Shown here piece by piece: positions 6,737 through 14,693 of a stretch of 64,000 bases of DNA (position 1 is its first letter; each line of letters opens with the position of its first letter). Under the pieces are notes generated by a model. It was not told where the DNA came from, searched no databases, and was given only the letters and a program-made list of their open reading frames with translations. Location of the stretch: positions 20,283 through 84,282 of the forward strand of contig DASZNF010000100.1 in the NCBI GenBank assembly GCA_035551355.1, written 5' to 3'. The stretch comes from DATATV01 sp035551355 (lineage in GTDB: Bacteria > Actinomycetota > Actinomycetes > Mycobacteriales > Pseudonocardiaceae). The translations under genes and the position numbers were made by a program.

Positions 6737-8338
6737 ATGTCTGTTGTGTCCGCACGTCCTGATCGCGCCCGCCGGCCGGGTCCCAACCGGCGTCGGCCGA
6801 GCGGGAATCGCCGACCGGCGCGTCCGCGTCTGGTCGAGCCGGTGATCAGCGAGTTCGACCAGATCGTGGATACCGTCCCCGAGGGCCCGCTGCCCTCGTT
6901 CGCCGAACTTGGCCTGTCGGAGTCGCTGCTGGACGCGTTGTCCCGCAACGGCGTGGGCAGCCCGTTCCCCATCCAGGCCGCCACCCTGCCCGACGCCCTG
7001 GCCGGCCGCGACGTGCTCGGTCGCGCGCAGACCGGCTCGGGCAAGACGCTGGCCTTCGGCCTGGCCCTGCTGTCCCGCCTTGAGGGCGGGCGGACCGCGC
7101 CCAAAAGCCCGCGCGCCCTGGTCCTGGTGCCCACCCGTGAGCTGGCCATGCAGGTCAGCGACGCGCTCACGCCCTACGCCCGGGCGCTGGGTATGCGCTG
7201 CCGGATCGTGGTCGGCGGCACCTCCTTCGTCCGCCAGGTCGACGCCCTGCGCAACGGCGTGGACCTGCTCATCGCCACCCCGGGCCGGCTGTCCGACCAC
7301 GTCCGGCAGGGCACCGCGATCCTGTCCGACGTGGCCTTCGCCGCCATCGACGAGGCCGACCAGATGGCCGACATGGGCTTCCTGCCCCAGGTCCGGGAGA
7401 TCCTCGACCTCACCGACCGGAACGGCCAGCGGCTGCTGTTCTCGGCCACGCTGGACGGCGGGGTCGGCGCGCTGGTCCGGGAGTACCTGCACGAGCCGGT
7501 GACCCACTCGGTCGCCCCGGCCACCGCCAGCGTCACCACCATGGAGCACCACGTGCTGCTGGTAGCCGGCGAGGACAAGCAGACCGTGGTCAACGAGGTG
7601 GCCGCCCGCGAGGGCCGGACCATCATGTTCGTGCGCACCAAGCACCAGGTGGACAAGCTGGCCAAGCGGTTGCGCCAGGTCGGCGTCCGGGCCGGTGCGC
7701 TGCACGGCGGCAAGGCGCAGAGCGCCCGCACCCGCATCCTCGGCGAGTTCAAGGAGGGCACCACGCCGGTGCTGGTGGCCACCGACGTGGCCGCCCGCGG
7801 CATCCACGTGGAGGACGTCAGCCTGGTCGTGCACGTCGACCCGCCCGCCGACCACAAGGACTACCTGCACCGGGCCGGCCGCACCGCGCGCGCCGGGGCT
7901 GCCGGTGTGGTGGTGACGCTGGCCACCATGGGCGAGCGGCGGGCCGTGTTCAACGTCACCTCGCGAGCCGGGGTCAAGCCAAGCAGCACCAAGGTGCGGC
8001 CCGGCGACGCCGAGCTGCAGCGGATCACCGGGGCCCGCGAGCCCAGCGGTGAGCCGGTGGCCGACGACCCGGAGCCGCGGCAGCGGCCGGGCCGCTCGGG
8101 CGGCGACGCCCGGCGCGGTGGCCCTCGGGGCGGCGGTCGCGGCCGGTTCGGTGAGAACCGCGGCGAGTCGCGTGGTCGCTACGGCGAGCGCGGGAACGAC
8201 CGGGGTGGCCGGTTCGGCGAGTCGCGCGGCGAACACCGCGGCGCCGACTCGCGGGGTGGCGACTCACGGGGCCGCGGCCCGCGCCGGGAACACCGCGACT
8301 TCAGCGGTGAGCGGCGCCCCCGCCAGGCTGAATTCTAA
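6737..8338 (+). CDS. DEAD-box ATP-dependent RNA helicase
   Basis: A 533-aa RNA helicase that unwinds RNA duplexes with ATP, likely in ribosome assembly, mRNA decay or cold adaptation. All core motifs are present in order: the Q motif (PFPIQAATLP), motif I (AQTGSGKT), Ia (VPTREL), Ib (TPGR), II (DEAD, in AAIDEADQMADMGF), III (SAT), IV (IMFVRTK), V (ATDVAARGIHV) and VI (HRAGRTARAG). The C-terminal 80 residues are rich in Arg-Gly (RGGRFGES, ENRGESRGRYGE), an RNA-binding tail common in RhlE/CsdA-like proteins. ATG 6737 was chosen because a strong GGAGAGG precedes it. Longer open frames only cover the leader. The stop codon overlaps that of the convergent MFS gene. Confidence 0.95.
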   Translation: MSVVSARPDRARRPGPNRRRPSGNRRPARPRLVEPVISEFDQIVDTVPEGPLPSFAELGLSESLLDALSRNGVGSPFPIQAATLPDALAGRDVLGRAQTGSGKTLAFGLALLSRLEGGRTAPKSPRALVLVPTRELAMQVSDALTPYARALGMRCRIVVGGTSFVRQVDALRNGVDLLIATPGRLSDHVRQGTAILSDVAFAAIDEADQMADMGFLPQVREILDLTDRNGQRLLFSATLDGGVGALVREYLHEPVTHSVAPATASVTTMEHHVLLVAGEDKQTVVNEVAAREGRTIMFVRTKHQVDKLAKRLRQVGVRAGALHGGKAQSARTRILGEFKEGTTPVLVATDVAARGIHVEDVSLVVHVDPPADHKDYLHRAGRTARAGAAGVVVTLATMGERRAVFNVTSRAGVKPSSTKVRPGDAELQRITGAREPSGEPVADDPEPRQRPGRSGGDARRGGPRGGGRGRFGENRGESRGRYGERGNDRGGRFGESRGEHRGADSRGGDSRGRGPRREHRDFSGERRPRQAEF

Positions 8339-9561
8339 AGTTCTCGTTTGGTGGCGGTCTCGGTGCTTCGCACCGGGGCCGCCACCGCTGTTTTCCGGGC
8401 CAGCGCGGGAAAAGCGGTGCGCCGGGCGATGCTCGCCACGACCAGCCCGGCGCCGGTGAGCACCGCGGCGAACACCGGCAGCCCGCCCAGCCCGGCCTGA
8501 TCCAGCACCAGCCCGCCGACCAGCGCGCCGCCGCCGATGCCCACGTTGAACATGCCGGCGAACAAGGCCGAGGCCGATTCGGGCAGCGCGGGCGCGGCCC
8601 GCAGCACGGTCGTCTGGAGCAGCGCGGGCAGCGCGCCGAAGGCCAGCCCCCAGGGCACCGTGGCCAGTACCGCGATCACCGTGCCCTGACCGAACAGGGC
8701 CAGCACCACCATGCTGCCGCAGACCAGGCCCAGCGCGGTGAGCAGCACCCCGCGTGGATGCCGGTCCACCAGCGCCGCGGCCGTCCAGGTGCCGATCAGA
8801 CCGGTGGCGCCGTAGCAGAACAGCACCGGGCCGATGGCGTGACTGCCCACGCCGGCCCGGGCCACGAACGGCGAGATGTAGGTGTAGAGCGCGTAGTGGC
8901 CCAGCATGATCACGGTGGTGGTGCCGGCGATCAGCGCCACTCCGGGCAGCCGGATCGCCGCCGACAGCTTGGCCGTGTTGCCGCGGGTGGCGCCGGGCAG
9001 CGGCGGAATCAGCTTGAGCAGCAGGGCGATCACGATCAGCGGCAGCAGGGCAAGCAGGCCGAAGGTGGCCCGCCAGCCGACCGCGGTGCCCAGCGCGGTG
9101 CCCAGCGGCACCCCGGCGGCGAACGCGATCGAGCCGCCGGTGAACACCACCGTGGTCGCCCGGCCGACCTTGCCCGGTGGCACCAGCCGGGCCGCGTAGC
9201 CGGGCACCACCGACCAGAACAGCGCGTGCACAAGGCCGCCCAGCACCCGCGCGCCCGCGGCCACCGGAAAACCGTTGGCGCACATCATGATCACGTTGCT
9301 GACGGTGTAGCCCAGCAGCAGGCAGATCAGCAGCGCGCGGCGCGGCATCCGGGCGGTGAGGGCGGCCAGCGGGGTGGCGAAGATCGCCACCATGAACGCG
9401 TAGCCGGTGACCAGCAGGCCCAGCCGGGCCTCGGACACGTGCAGGTCGGCGCTGATCCCGGGCAGCAGGCCGACCGGCGTCATCTCGGTGCTCACCGACA
9501 GGAACGCCGATGCGGCGAGCAGGGTCAGGCCGTAGCTGGAACGGTCAAGAGGGCTGGGCAC
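8335..9561 (-). CDS. MFS transporter (DHA1/AraJ-like exporter)
   Basis: A membrane transporter of about 408 aa with twelve predicted hydrophobic segments, such as LTLLAASAFLSV, GLLVTGYAFMVAIFATPLAAL and LLICLLLGYTVSNVIMM. TARMPRRALL is the loop 2-3 motif A of drug:proton antiporters. The DHA1 family exports drugs, sugars or metabolites by proton exchange. GTG at 9561 gives a normal N-terminus (MPSPLDRSSYGLTLL), but no clear ribosome binding site decides it, and the frame stays open to 9687. It is divergent from the vanillate demethylase cassette and might move an aromatic acid or its product, which is inference from position only. The stop overlaps the helicase stop by 4 bp. Confidence 0.85.
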   Translation of the reverse strand: MPSPLDRSSYGLTLLAASAFLSVSTEMTPVGLLPGISADLHVSEARLGLLVTGYAFMVAIFATPLAALTARMPRRALLICLLLGYTVSNVIMMCANGFPVAAGARVLGGLVHALFWSVVPGYAARLVPPGKVGRATTVVFTGGSIAFAAGVPLGTALGTAVGWRATFGLLALLPLIVIALLLKLIPPLPGATRGNTAKLSAAIRLPGVALIAGTTTVIMLGHYALYTYISPFVARAGVGSHAIGPVLFCYGATGLIGTWTAAALVDRHPRGVLLTALGLVCGSMVVLALFGQGTVIAVLATVPWGLAFGALPALLQTTVLRAAPALPESASALFAGMFNVGIGGGALVGGLVLDQAGLGGLPVFAAVLTGAGLVVASIARRTAFPALARKTAVAAPVRSTETATKREL

Positions 9562-9709
9562 GTCTGCCAGGGAACCACCCGCACTCCCATGCCGGTCAAG
9601 GTAATTACCCGCACAGCCGAACAATCCTTTCAACCAGTGAAAACCGTCATGGCTCGCACCGGCACCGGCGTCGCAGGCTCGACGCACCAGGCGGAAGGAG
9701 CTGACGACG
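9562..9709. promoter_or_regulatory. Divergent control region between the MFS gene and vanA
   Basis: This gap is richer in AT than its flanks. It holds a perfect palindrome GGTAATTACC (9600-9609) and an inverted repeat TTTCA-ACCAG-TGAAA (9628-9642). These are candidate operators for the IclR regulator encoded at the end of the vanA operon. AAGGAG about nine bases before the ATG at 9710 is the vanA ribosome binding site. Confidence 0.5.
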
Positions 9710-10759
9710 ATGACAGCGTTCGTGCGCGACCAGTGGTACGTGGCGGCCTACGGGTCCGAACTCGGCCGGGAATTGCTCGGCCGGACCATCCTCGGCGAGC
9801 CGATTGTGTTCTACCGCAGCGAATCCGGCGCGGTGGTCGCGCTGGCCGACCGCTGCGTACACCGCCGCTACCCGCTGTCGGAAAGCCGCCGGGACGGCGA
9901 CACCATCGTGTGCGGATACCACGGTTTCACCTACGACACCAACGGTTCCTGCGTGTTCGTGCCCGGCCAGAAGCGCATCCCGCGCACCGCCCGGGTGCCC
10001 AGTTATCCGGTGGTGGAACGGGATTCCTTCGTCTGGGTGTGGATCGGCGACCCGGCGAAGGCGGAAGCGACGCCGGTGCCCCGCGCCCCGTGGCTGGCCG
10101 ATGCCGGCTACACCACCGTGTCCGGGCTGGAGCCGCTGGCCGCCCGCTACGAACTGCTGGTGGACAACCTGCTGGACCTGTCCCACGAGACCTATCTGCA
10201 CGGCGGCTACATCGGCACCCCCGAGGTGGCCGATACCCCGATCACCACCGAGGTCGACGAGGACAACGGGATCATCTACGTCAGCCGGCGGATGGCCGAC
10301 GCCGAATGCCCGTCCTTCTACGCCAACTCGACCGGCATCAAGGGCCGGATCACCCGCTGGCAGGACATCGAGTACCAGCCGCCGTGCCTGTACCTGCTGC
10401 ACAGCCGGATCGCTCCGGCCGGGGTGCTGCCGCGCGACGACGGCACCGACCCGGACGCTTTCCACGTCGAGGTGGTCTACGCGATCACTCCGGAAACCGA
10501 GCACAGCACCCACGATTTCTGGGCGGTGGCAAGGGATTTCGCATTGGGCGACGCGGAGGTCTCGACGTTCATGGCGGAGAACAACCGGACCGTGGTGCTG
10601 CAGGACGTGACCGCGCTGAACGTCCTGGAACAGGTCATCGCGGCCGAACCCGACGGCTACCAGGAACTGTCCGTCAACATCGACACCGGGGGACTGGCCG
10701 CCCGCCGGATGCTGCGCGCCATGGCCGAGCGGGGTGCGCCCGCGGTGGTGCGGTCGTGA
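9710..10759 (+). CDS. vanA: Vanillate O-demethylase oxygenase subunit (Rieske non-heme iron), VanA-like
   Basis: A 349-aa terminal oxygenase that removes O-methyl (or similar) groups from aromatic acids, vanillate being the classical substrate, giving protocatechuate plus formaldehyde. The N-terminal Rieske [2Fe-2S] site is CVHRRYPLSE with a second pair CGYHGFTYD, the C-x-H / C-x-x-H ligand pattern. The mononuclear iron motif follows as DNLLDLSHETYLHGG, supplying the bridging Asp and the two His. It starts 9 bp after an AAGGAG. The reductase VanB is two genes downstream in a GTGA-coupled operon. The exact aromatic substrate is an inference from the family. Confidence 0.87.
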   Translation: MTAFVRDQWYVAAYGSELGRELLGRTILGEPIVFYRSESGAVVALADRCVHRRYPLSESRRDGDTIVCGYHGFTYDTNGSCVFVPGQKRIPRTARVPSYPVVERDSFVWVWIGDPAKAEATPVPRAPWLADAGYTTVSGLEPLAARYELLVDNLLDLSHETYLHGGYIGTPEVADTPITTEVDEDNGIIYVSRRMADAECPSFYANSTGIKGRITRWQDIEYQPPCLYLLHSRIAPAGVLPRDDGTDPDAFHVEVVYAITPETEHSTHDFWAVARDFALGDAEVSTFMAENNRTVVLQDVTALNVLEQVIAAEPDGYQELSVNIDTGGLAARRMLRAMAERGAPAVVRS

Positions 10760-10974
10760 ACCGGCCGGTGCTCACCGGCGAGAAGGTCTACCGCGTGCAC
10801 TGGGTGTTGGGCACCGATCTGCTGCTCGGGGTGTGCCACTGCGGCGCGGAACACCAGTCCGAGGACCCGGTGGCCCTGTGGGAGTGGCTGCTGGCCCATC
10901 CGGACGGGCACGAAACCCCGGTGTGCCAACCGGTTGCGCCCAGCCAGGCACCGCGGGAACCGGTCGGCGTGTGA
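10756..10974 (+). CDS. Small conserved-looking protein encoded between vanA and vanB
   Basis: A 72-aa frame starting at a GTG that overlaps the vanA stop (GTGA). The sequence includes YRVHWVLGTDLLLGVCHCGAE, then WEWLLAHPDGH, with a C-x-C pair and several His. The overlaps on both sides (its TGA overlaps a possible GTG for vanB) suggest that it is translated and coupled to both demethylase subunits. The Cys/His content could bind metal or support Fe-S assembly or subunit contact, but no family was recognised and this is conjecture. Confidence 0.65.
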   Translation: MNRPVLTGEKVYRVHWVLGTDLLLGVCHCGAEHQSEDPVALWEWLLAHPDGHETPVCQPVAPSQAPREPVGV

Positions 10975-10991
10975 CGGGCGGAGCGCGAAAC

Positions 10992-11939
10992 ATGGAACCC
11001 GAACTCGATCTTCTGGTGCACCGCAAGGATACCGTGGCCGACGGGGTGGTCACGCTGACCCTGCGGGACCCGGCCGGCGCCGCGCTGCCGGACTGGCAGC
11101 CGGGCGCGCACCTGGACCTGGTGCTTGGCCCCGATCTCGTCCGCCAGTACTCGCTGTGCGGCGACCCGGCCGTCCGGGACGAGCTGCGGGTCGCGGTGCT
11201 GCGCGAACCGGACGGGCGCGGCGGCTCGGCCTTCGTGCACGAGAAACTGGCCGAGGGGCAGCGGGTGCGGATTCGCGGGCCCCGCAACCATTTCCGGTTG
11301 ACCGAGGCGCCGCGGTACCTGTTCATCGCCGGTGGCATCGGCATCACCCCGATCGTGCCGATGCTGGCCGCGGTGCAGGCGCGGGGCGCGGACTGGCGGC
11401 TGCTCTACGGCGGCCGCACCCGCGATTCCATGGCGTTCCGGGCCGAACTCGCACAGCGCTACGGCGAGCGGATCGAGGTGGCGCCGCAGGACGAGACCGG
11501 GCTGCTGGACCTGGACACGGCGCTCGGCCGGCCCGACGCCGACACCGCGATCTACTGCTGCGGCCCGGAACCGTTGCTGGCCGCGGTGCAGGCGCGGGCG
11601 GCCGACTGGCCGGCCGGTGCGCTGCACGTGGAGCGGTTCACCCCGAAACCGGACGCCGACGCCGGTCCGCGCGGGTCGTTCGAGGTGCGGCTGGCCGCCT
11701 CCGGGCGCACGCTCGAGGTGCCCGAGGATCAGAGCATTCTGTCCGTGCTCGAACAGGCCGGCGTGCCGGTGCTGTCCTCGTGTCAGGAGGGCACCTGTGG
11801 CACCTGTGAGACGACCGTGCTGGAGGGCGTGCCCGACCATCGTGACTCGGTGCTCACCGAGGCCGAGCAGGCGGTCGGCGATGCCATGATGATCTGCGTC
11901 TCCCGATCCCGGACTCCATTGTTGATACTGGACCTGTGA
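10992..11939 (+). CDS. vanB: Vanillate O-demethylase reductase subunit (FMN/NAD, plant-type ferredoxin), VanB-like
   Basis: A 315-aa phthalate-dioxygenase-reductase type protein that passes electrons from NAD(P)H to the Rieske oxygenase. The order is flavin domain (RQYSLCGDP is the isoalloxazine-binding RxYSL), NAD domain (FIAGGIGITPIVPM, then YCCGPEPLL), and a C-terminal [2Fe-2S] ferredoxin with SCQEGTCGTCETTVLEG, a C-x4-C-x2-C, plus a last Cys in MICVSRS. ATG 10992 follows GGCGGAG. A GTG at 10971 overlapping the previous stop is an alternative. The stop overlaps the iclR start. Confidence 0.9.
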   Translation: MEPELDLLVHRKDTVADGVVTLTLRDPAGAALPDWQPGAHLDLVLGPDLVRQYSLCGDPAVRDELRVAVLREPDGRGGSAFVHEKLAEGQRVRIRGPRNHFRLTEAPRYLFIAGGIGITPIVPMLAAVQARGADWRLLYGGRTRDSMAFRAELAQRYGERIEVAPQDETGLLDLDTALGRPDADTAIYCCGPEPLLAAVQARAADWPAGALHVERFTPKPDADAGPRGSFEVRLAASGRTLEVPEDQSILSVLEQAGVPVLSSCQEGTCGTCETTVLEGVPDHRDSVLTEAEQAVGDAMMICVSRSRTPLLILDL

Positions 11940-12712
11940 AGCCCGTGGCGTCCGGCAGCTCGGTGACCAGCAAGGTGCTGGCGCTGCTGGACGCGTTCAC
12001 CCCGGACGCCGCCGAACTCACCCTGTCCGAGCTGGCCCGCCGGGCCGGGGTGGCGCTGCCCACCGCGCACCGGCGGGTGGCCGAGCTGGTCGAGTGGGGC
12101 GCGCTGGAACGCGGGCCGGACGGCCGGTACCGGATCGGGCTGCGGCTGTGGGAGGTCGGCTCGCTCGCCCCGCGCGGGGTCGGCCTGCGGGAACGGGCCA
12201 TGCCGTTCCTGGAGGACCTCTACGAGGTGACCCACGAGAACGTGCAGCTCGCGGTCCGGCAGGGCCTGGAAGTGGTGTACGTGGAACGGATCGCCGGGCG
12301 CACCGCGGTGCCGGTGCTGACCCGGGTCGGCGGCCGGTTCGCGTTGCACGCCACCGGGGTCGGGCTGGTGCTGCTGGCCTACGCGCCGGCCGAGTTGCAG
12401 GAGGAGGCGCTGGCCGCGCCGCTGCACCGGTTCACCCCGAAGACCATTGTGGACGGTCGGCGGCTGCGCCGGGTATTGGCCGAGGTGCGGGCCAACGGGT
12501 ACGCGGTCAGCGACCGGCAGGTGACCATGGACGCGCTGTCGGTGGCCGCGCCGATCACCGCCGAGGACGGCTCGGTGTTCGCCGCGGTGTCGCTGGTGGT
12601 GCGCTCGGAGGGCGCCCAGCCGCGCACGCTGGCTCCGCTGGTGAAAGCGGCGGCCCGAGCCATCGCGCGGGCCGCGGCCGGTCCGGCGCCGCGTCAGGCC
12701 GGCGAAAGTTAA
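11936..12712 (+). CDS. IclR-family transcriptional regulator
   Basis: A 258-aa regulator. The N-terminal winged helix is SSVTSKVLALLDAF followed by LTLSELARRAGVALPTAHRR. The C-terminal effector domain includes VYVERIAGRTAVPVLTRVGG and the late DALSVAAPITAEDGSVFAAVSLV, both standard for IclR. IclR proteins often control aromatic catabolism in response to a pathway aromatic acid. It starts at a GTG overlapping the vanB stop, so regulator and enzymes share one message. It probably acts on the vanA/MFS intergenic region. The effector is unknown. Confidence 0.9.
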   Translation: MKPVASGSSVTSKVLALLDAFTPDAAELTLSELARRAGVALPTAHRRVAELVEWGALERGPDGRYRIGLRLWEVGSLAPRGVGLRERAMPFLEDLYEVTHENVQLAVRQGLEVVYVERIAGRTAVPVLTRVGGRFALHATGVGLVLLAYAPAELQEEALAAPLHRFTPKTIVDGRRLRRVLAEVRANGYAVSDRQVTMDALSVAAPITAEDGSVFAAVSLVVRSEGAQPRTLAPLVKAAARAIARAAAGPAPRQAGES

Positions 12713-12746
12713 CTCGATCGGGTATGAGTTGGCCCACACCGAGAAG

Positions 12747-12772
12747 GCCCCGCCCGGGGGGACGGGCGGGGC
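12747..12772 (+). terminator. GC-rich hairpin terminator after the vanA-iclR operon
   Basis: GCCCCGCCC (12747-12755) and GGGCGGGGC (12764-12772) form a perfect 9-bp stem with an 8-nt loop, 35 bp after the iclR stop. There is no U-tract, as is usual for actinobacterial terminators. It lies between convergent genes and could serve both. Confidence 0.7.
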
Positions 12773-12851
12773 GAAGCTCGGATTTCGCTGTTGACCTGCG
12801 GACAGCCACCGGCTCGGCGGCCGGATTGCACCCAAAAGGATTAATCGATGG

Positions 12852-13289
12852 CTACCAGACGGAGTCCACGCTGACCGGCGTTTCCAGCAGGCAGCGCTCG
12901 CACGGCATACCGGCGCCCGCGGACAACGTCTCGGTTTCCAGGATGGTCAGTTTTTCCCCGCACTGAGCGGAGAGTTGGATGCCCTGGGCCTGGCCGGGCA
13001 GCAATCGCACCAGGTGGGCCAGCCGCCGGGTGCCGCGAATCAGACCGGACCGCGGCCGCAGAATGATCGTGACCGGTTCGGAATAATCATCGTGCAGCCG
13101 CCAGTGACCAGTGCTGTTCTCGTCCACCATGGTCCAGTGGTCGATGCGGGCCACGATCTCGTCCAGGCTGGCCGCCGGCACGCACACGGACTGCCCGTGC
13201 AACTGGCCTGCCACCAGGAAAGGAACCGCGGGCTCGGCGCTTCTGCAAGCCGCGACGGAACTCGGTGAGTGCTCGACGACTGCGGTCAC
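12852..13289 (-). CDS. Hypothetical protein with a C-terminal cysteine motif (QCG / CERC)
   Basis: A 145-aa soluble protein. The C-terminus has SAQCGEKLTI followed by GMPCERCLLETP, a C-x-G ... C-x-x-C arrangement like a small zinc-binding end. In Pseudonocardiales, short proteins ending in GMPCERC are common and uncharacterised; I recall the pattern but cannot check it here. GTG at 13289 was chosen because GGAGG lies eight bases upstream. An in-frame GTG three codons earlier (13298) has a poorer context. It is divergent from the DUF397 gene across an inverted-repeat element. Confidence 0.6.
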   Translation of the reverse strand: MTAVVEHSPSSVAACRSAEPAVPFLVAGQLHGQSVCVPAASLDEIVARIDHWTMVDENSTGHWRLHDDYSEPVTIILRPRSGLIRGTRRLAHLVRLLPGQAQGIQLSAQCGEKLTILETETLSAGAGMPCERCLLETPVSVDSVW

Positions 13290-13311
13290 CCTGTGCACCT
13301 CCCTGGTTGCT

Positions 13312-13344
13312 CTGGGATTAATCGTAGAGCATGATTATTCCCAG
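13312..13344. promoter_or_regulatory. Inverted-repeat operator candidate between divergent genes (CTGGGATTAATC)
   Basis: The arms CTGGGATTAATC (13312-13323) and GATTATTCCCAG (13333-13344) are complementary at all but one pair of positions, with a 9-bp spacer. The element sits in the short gap between the divergent CERC-motif protein and the DUF397 gene. The core GGATTAATC recurs at 12838-12846 and, as the perfect palindrome GGATTAATCC, at 13609-13618, so the three copies bracket both genes. A shared DNA-binding regulator is inferred, possibly the Scr1-type HTH protein encoded next. Confidence 0.55.
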
Positions 13345-13377
13345 TGTCGAGAGGCACGACGAGCGGAGGAGACCCAG

Positions 13378-13605
13378 ATGAGTGAAACAACGGCCCCCGA
13401 AGCCCAGGTTTTCCCGGACGACGCGTGGACCCGCGCCACGTTCTGTGGCCCCAACGGTGGCAACTGCGTTGAGGTGAACCGGGGAGTTCCCGGAATCGCC
13501 GGGGTTCGGGACAGCAAGGCCGGGGCCGGCCCCGCGCTGGTTTTCGCTGGTCAGCAGTGGACGGCATTTCTCGCGACGGTGCGCCCCGCGCGTTCCGGCG
13601 ACTAG
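13378..13605 (+). CDS. DUF397-domain protein
   Basis: A 75-aa protein with the DUF397 pattern: ARATFCGPNGGNCVEVN, a short linker, then GVRDSKAGAGPALVFAGQQW and FLATVR. In streptomycetes DUF397 proteins occur beside WhiJ-type HTH regulators and act with them in developmental or antibiotic control, by family knowledge. Here the Scr1-type HTH gene follows in the same direction, which is the standard pairing. GGAGGAG precedes the ATG by about nine bases. Confidence 0.85.
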   Translation: MSETTAPEAQVFPDDAWTRATFCGPNGGNCVEVNRGVPGIAGVRDSKAGAGPALVFAGQQWTAFLATVRPARSGD

Positions 13606-13621
13606 GCGGGATTAATCCTCT

Positions 13622-13661
13622 CGGCTGACGGCGCGCGCGACTGGTGACCGACAGTCAGCCG
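13622..13661 (+). terminator. Possible hairpin after the DUF397 gene
   Basis: CGGCTGAC (13622-13629) and GTCAGCCG (13654-13661) form an 8-bp perfect stem around a 24-nt GC-rich loop. It follows the DUF397 stop and precedes the promoter region of the HTH gene, where TAAGGT near 13710 could be a -10 element. Terminator function is inferred. Confidence 0.4.
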
Positions 13662-13748
13662 CGCGTGCCGCCGGCCCTGGTGAAAACCGTGAATTCAACC
13701 GAGGTGGGCTAAGGTGAATCACTCCCCTGAACGAAGAGTTATGCGCGA

Positions 13749-14624
13749 GTGAGGAGCCTAGAAGCGGTGCCCGCCACGGTGACCTCGCGGCGCAGACAGC
13801 TCGGTAACGAAATCCGCCGAGCCAGGCGCGCCGCGGGCATGACCCAGCAAGACGTCGGCGATCTGCTCGGCTGCGGCCAGGGCAAGATCAACAAGATCGA
13901 ATCCGGCAGCGTGTCGGTCAAACTGGGCGATCTGGAACAGATGCTCACCGCGTTCAAGGCCAGTCCGGCCGAGGTCGAGCTGATGATGGAGCTGGCCCGC
14001 GCCAGTCCGCAACGCGGCCAGTGGTCGGGCTACCGATCCGCGGTGCCGCAGTGGTTTCGCACGTTCGCCGACCTGGAACCGGCCGCCGCGGAGATCTGCG
14101 GCTGGCACGGCGAGCGGATGCCCGGCCCGTTGCAGTCCGAGCACTACATGCTCAAGCAGTTCACCGAGGCGCAGGTCACCGACGTGACCGCGCTGGTGCG
14201 CAACCGGTTGGAGCGCAAGAAGGTCTTCGACCTGTCCCGCCCGCCCTACTACCGGTTCATCCTGGGCGAGGCCGCGTTGCGCCGGATGCCCGGCGGATCC
14301 AGCCCGGTGGTCGCGCTGGACCAGGTGCAGCACCTGCTGGCGCTGGAGCGGAAGTACCCCAAGCTGTTCATCAACGTGCTGGCCTTCGACGCCAACCTGC
14401 CCTACGTGCCCAACGACTTCACCATCATGCGCTTTTCGGACAACACGAAGGATTTCGTGTTCGTCGAGCATGCCGCGGGCGCGCTGAACATCGACGACGA
14501 ACGCGACTTCGAACTGTTCCTGGACGCCTGGGACCAGGTGCGCGACGCGGCGATGCGCCGCAGCGAGACGGTGGAGTTCCTGCATTCCCTCGTCGAGGAG
14601 TACCGGCAGAAAGTGGCCATGTAG
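13749..14624 (+). CDS. XRE-type HTH regulator with Scr1/DUF5753 domain (WhiJ-like)
   Basis: A 291-aa protein. The Cro/CI-type HTH is at about residues 18-75 (LGNEIRRARRAAGMTQQDVG, then GKINKIESG). A C-terminal Scr1-like DUF5753 domain follows from about residue 95 (PQWFRTFADLEPAAAEICGW, then PGPLQSEHYMLKQF). Such proteins pair with DUF397 partners in streptomycetes. The start is uncertain: GTG 13749 opens the frame, while GTG 13767 lies ten bases after GAGGAG and would give MPATVTSRRRQLG. The regulon is unknown, and the local GGATTAATC elements are candidates for its sites. Confidence 0.87.
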   Translation: MRSLEAVPATVTSRRRQLGNEIRRARRAAGMTQQDVGDLLGCGQGKINKIESGSVSVKLGDLEQMLTAFKASPAEVELMMELARASPQRGQWSGYRSAVPQWFRTFADLEPAAAEICGWHGERMPGPLQSEHYMLKQFTEAQVTDVTALVRNRLERKKVFDLSRPPYYRFILGEAALRRMPGGSSPVVALDQVQHLLALERKYPKLFINVLAFDANLPYVPNDFTIMRFSDNTKDFVFVEHAAGALNIDDERDFELFLDAWDQVRDAAMRRSETVEFLHSLVEEYRQKVAM

Positions 14625-14642
14625 GGCGTGCTGTGGTTCGTG

Positions 14643-14680
14643 TTCGTGGGCATGGAGAAGATTCGTGGGCATGGAGAAGA
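14643..14680 (+). repeat. Perfect 19-bp tandem duplication in the leader of the DUF574 gene
   Basis: TTCGTGGGCATGGAGAAGA occurs twice back to back (14643-14661 and 14662-14680) between the HTH stop and the methyltransferase start. Each copy carries GGAGAAGA, a Shine-Dalgarno-like stretch, and an ATG. Because 19 is not a multiple of three, copy-number change would shift any upstream reading frame. Confidence 0.85.
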
Positions 14681-14693
14681 GAGGACCGACATC

